Positions 62,548 through 64,000 of a DNA stretch of 64,000 nucleotides are shown piece by piece. A program made the translations under genes and the position numbers. The stretch covers positions 175,386 through 239,385 of the forward strand of contig NZ_FOMZ01000009.1 in the NCBI RefSeq assembly GCF_900112765.1. The letters run 5' to 3'. Each line of letters starts with the position of its first letter. Position 1 is the stretch's first letter. The notes under the pieces were generated by a model. The model saw only the letters and a list, made by a program, of their open reading frames with translations. It had not been told where the DNA came from and ran no database searches. The DNA comes from Actinopolyspora alba. Its GTDB lineage: Bacteria > Actinomycetota > Actinomycetes > Mycobacteriales > Pseudonocardiaceae.

Positions 62548-63275
62548 CGGATGAGCAGCGGGTGCGGGTCAGGCTGGTCGGTGTGGGTAGTTCGTACAGT
62601 TCGATGTTCCCGGCCGATCCACCGGATGATCACGAGGATCCGGTGGGTATCGCGGTCCACGATCAGGCCGCGTTCGAGCGGGTTGAGCGGATGCTGTGTC
62701 ACTGGGACCGTCCACACCGGCGTTCCTATCACTGGATGATCACCCTGGACGAGCACGAACCGGCCCATGCGTTGAGCCGGCGTTGTCAGCAGCTGCTGCC
62801 CGCGGAGGGGCTCGATCTGGTTCCGCCGGAGAGTCTGCACCTGACCGTGCGCCGTCTGGGCTATGTCGATGAGGTGCCCGTGCCGACGTTGCGGGCCGCG
62901 GCCAGGGCCGTGGGGGAACACTGCCGTGGGATCGAGCCGTTTCGTCTGCAACTGATCCCGTTGGCCGGTTCTCCGGGGGCTGTGCGGTTCAGCGTTGCTC
63001 CGTGGTCTCCGCTGCTTGGGGTGTATCGCGCGGTGTCGACGGCCTCGGGCTATGCCGACATCGACCCGCTGCGGATGTACCGACCCCATGTGGGTATTGC
63101 CTACAGCAATCGGGTGCAGTCACCGGAGGAGATCATTCGCGCTGTGCGGCGGGCACGGGAACTGACTCCTGTCGAGGTCACCATCACTGAGCTGCGCCTG
63201 GTCGAACTCACCCGCGCCGATCACCACTACACCTGGCACGTCCTCGAGCGGTTTCCCACCACGGGAAACTGCTAG
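62544..63275 (+). CDS. 2H phosphoesterase (2'-5' RNA ligase-like)
   Basis: The 243-residue protein starts at GTG 62544, overlapping the preceding stop by 4 bp. Two H-x-(T/G)-type motifs are present: PESLHLTVRRLG near residue 95 and YRPHVGIAYSN near 183, the paired catalytic His of 2H enzymes, which act on RNA 2',3'-cyclic phosphate or related bonds. It is directly before the CRISPR array, but a functional link is only positional. Confidence 0.7.
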   Translation: MTDEQRVRVRLVGVGSSYSSMFPADPPDDHEDPVGIAVHDQAAFERVERMLCHWDRPHRRSYHWMITLDEHEPAHALSRRCQQLLPAEGLDLVPPESLHLTVRRLGYVDEVPVPTLRAAARAVGEHCRGIEPFRLQLIPLAGSPGAVRFSVAPWSPLLGVYRAVSTASGYADIDPLRMYRPHVGIAYSNRVQSPEEIIRAVRRARELTPVEVTITELRLVELTRADHHYTWHVLERFPTTGNC

Positions 63276-63290
63276 CTGCAGCGCCCGATG

Positions 63291-64000
63291 AGTCTAGTTG
63301 CCCCGCGCGAGCGGGGAAACCTTCGGGCGGGACCCAGCGGAGCCAGGGGATCAGCGGCTCACCCCCGCGCGATCGGGGACTTCCGGCATTTCCTGGACGA
63401 GGACCCCGTGCCCCTGGGCTCACCCCCGCTCGCGCGGGGAAATCCGACGCGGCCTGCCACGACAGCGATCCCAGCATGGCTCACCCCCGCTCGCGCGGGG
63501 AAATCGTGCGGAGCCCGCGACAGCGAGGACACGATGGAGGCTCACCCCCGCTCGCGCGGGGAAATCCGACGCGGCCTGCCACGACAGCGATCCCAGCATG
63601 GCTCACCCCCGCTCGCGCGGGGAAATCGTGCGGAGCCCGCGACAGCGAGGACACGATGGAGGCTCACCCCCGCTCGCGCGGGGAAATCCGGCGTAGTCGT
63701 CGGCGCGGGTGGCCTGGGGAGGGCTCACCCCCGCTCGCGCGGGGAAATCATGTGCCACGACCAGGTGGACGGGCCGTGGGCGGGCTCACCCCCGCTCGCG
63801 CGGGGAAATCGCCTTGTCCCGGCGGCGCAGCTTCACCCGCGACTGGCTCACCCCCGCTCGCGCGGGGAAATCGTCACTGACCACGCCGGGCATCCGGTCG
63901 CGTGTGGCTCACCCCCGCTCGCGCGGGGAAATCCGGTGGCGTGACCGTCGAGTGGGGCTTCGGTGGGGCTCACCCCCGCTCGCGCGGGGAAATCGCGGAC
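63291..64000 (-). CRISPR. CRISPR array, type I-E-like, truncated by the window end
   Basis: Eleven repeats of 28 nt start at 63356, 63417, 63478, 63539, 63600, 63661, 63722, 63783, 63845, 63906 and 63967. The common unit begins GGCTCACCCCCGCTCGCGCG and ends GGGAAATC, with spacers of 33-34 nt. The repeat at 63356 is degenerate and a further worn copy lies at 63291-63320. On the minus strand the repeat begins GATTTCCCCGCGCGAGCG and ends GGTGAGCC, like I-E repeats. Leader is therefore expected to the right. Spacers 1 and 3 after 63417 are identical, as are 2 and 4. No cas gene is visible. Confidence 0.9.

Noticed and set aside
62544..63275. 2H phosphoesterase as a Cas or CRISPR-associated ring nuclease
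   Set aside because: Its motifs are those of common 2'-5' RNA ligase-like enzymes and it is coupled to a truncated regulator, not to cas genes.
63291..63944. Plus-strand frames made of SPPLARGN repeats
   Set aside because: They are translations of the CRISPR repeats, not proteins.

Overview
The window is high-GC actinomycete DNA. Codon use, two WhiB proteins, a CofE-like protein and the SCO6880-type transfer genes all point that way. I read it as probably a Pseudonocardiales-type organism; the genus is inference. The first 4.2 kb is ordinary chromosome: the start of a glycerophosphodiester phosphodiesterase, a small Cys-rich protein, a two-domain VOC protein, a XerC/D-like recombinase and an M20 peptidase, ending at tRNA-Leu(GAG).

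Directly after the tRNA come an AbrB-like gene and a tyrosine integrase, then a leftward XRE / alpha-beta hydrolase / ImmA-like protease / MAB_1171c-like membrane protein cassette. From 9.8 to 53.4 kb the content is that of a large conjugative element, either an ICE or an integrated plasmid. A tightly overlapping rightward operon (10.3-21.9 kb) encodes a ParA/MinD-like ATPase, small membrane proteins, a TrbL/VirB6-like channel protein, an SCO6880-type protein, a VirB4-like ATPase, an NlpC/P60 hydrolase, a VirD4-type coupling protein, a GGDEF protein and a WhiB protein. A two-gene lower-GC cargo (D12 adenine methylase plus ParB-like protein) and an IS scar follow. Then comes a giant MobF relaxase-helicase (25.5-30.6 kb) read leftward, and beside it a noncoding block full of hairpins that could be the transfer or replication origin.

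The 34-53 kb stretch is a leftward array of small, mostly single genes, many with their own hairpin terminator. It includes the element's own DNA-synthesis set: single-strand binding protein, prim-pol and sliding clamp. It also has a DUF932 protein, a second GGDEF protein, an IS5-type insertion and two matching long hairpins. The ssb gene is interrupted by a 3.47-kb three-gene recombinase element. The insertion is exactly in frame and gives the truncated SSB a new tail that again ends in a hydrophobic-Pro-Phe tip.

From 53.7 to 63.3 kb lies a rearranged locus: methyltransferase, epimerase, CofE-like ligase, a truncated kinase-like gene cut by an IS, two truncated genes joined head to head, an NYN-type protein and a 2H-phosphoesterase. 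Two copies of a 150-bp palindromic repeat sit in it. The window ends inside a type I-E-like CRISPR array with an A-B-A-B spacer duplication. Its repeats read best on the minus strand, so the leader and cas genes would lie to the right, outside the window. All names come from reading the sequence; no database search was run.
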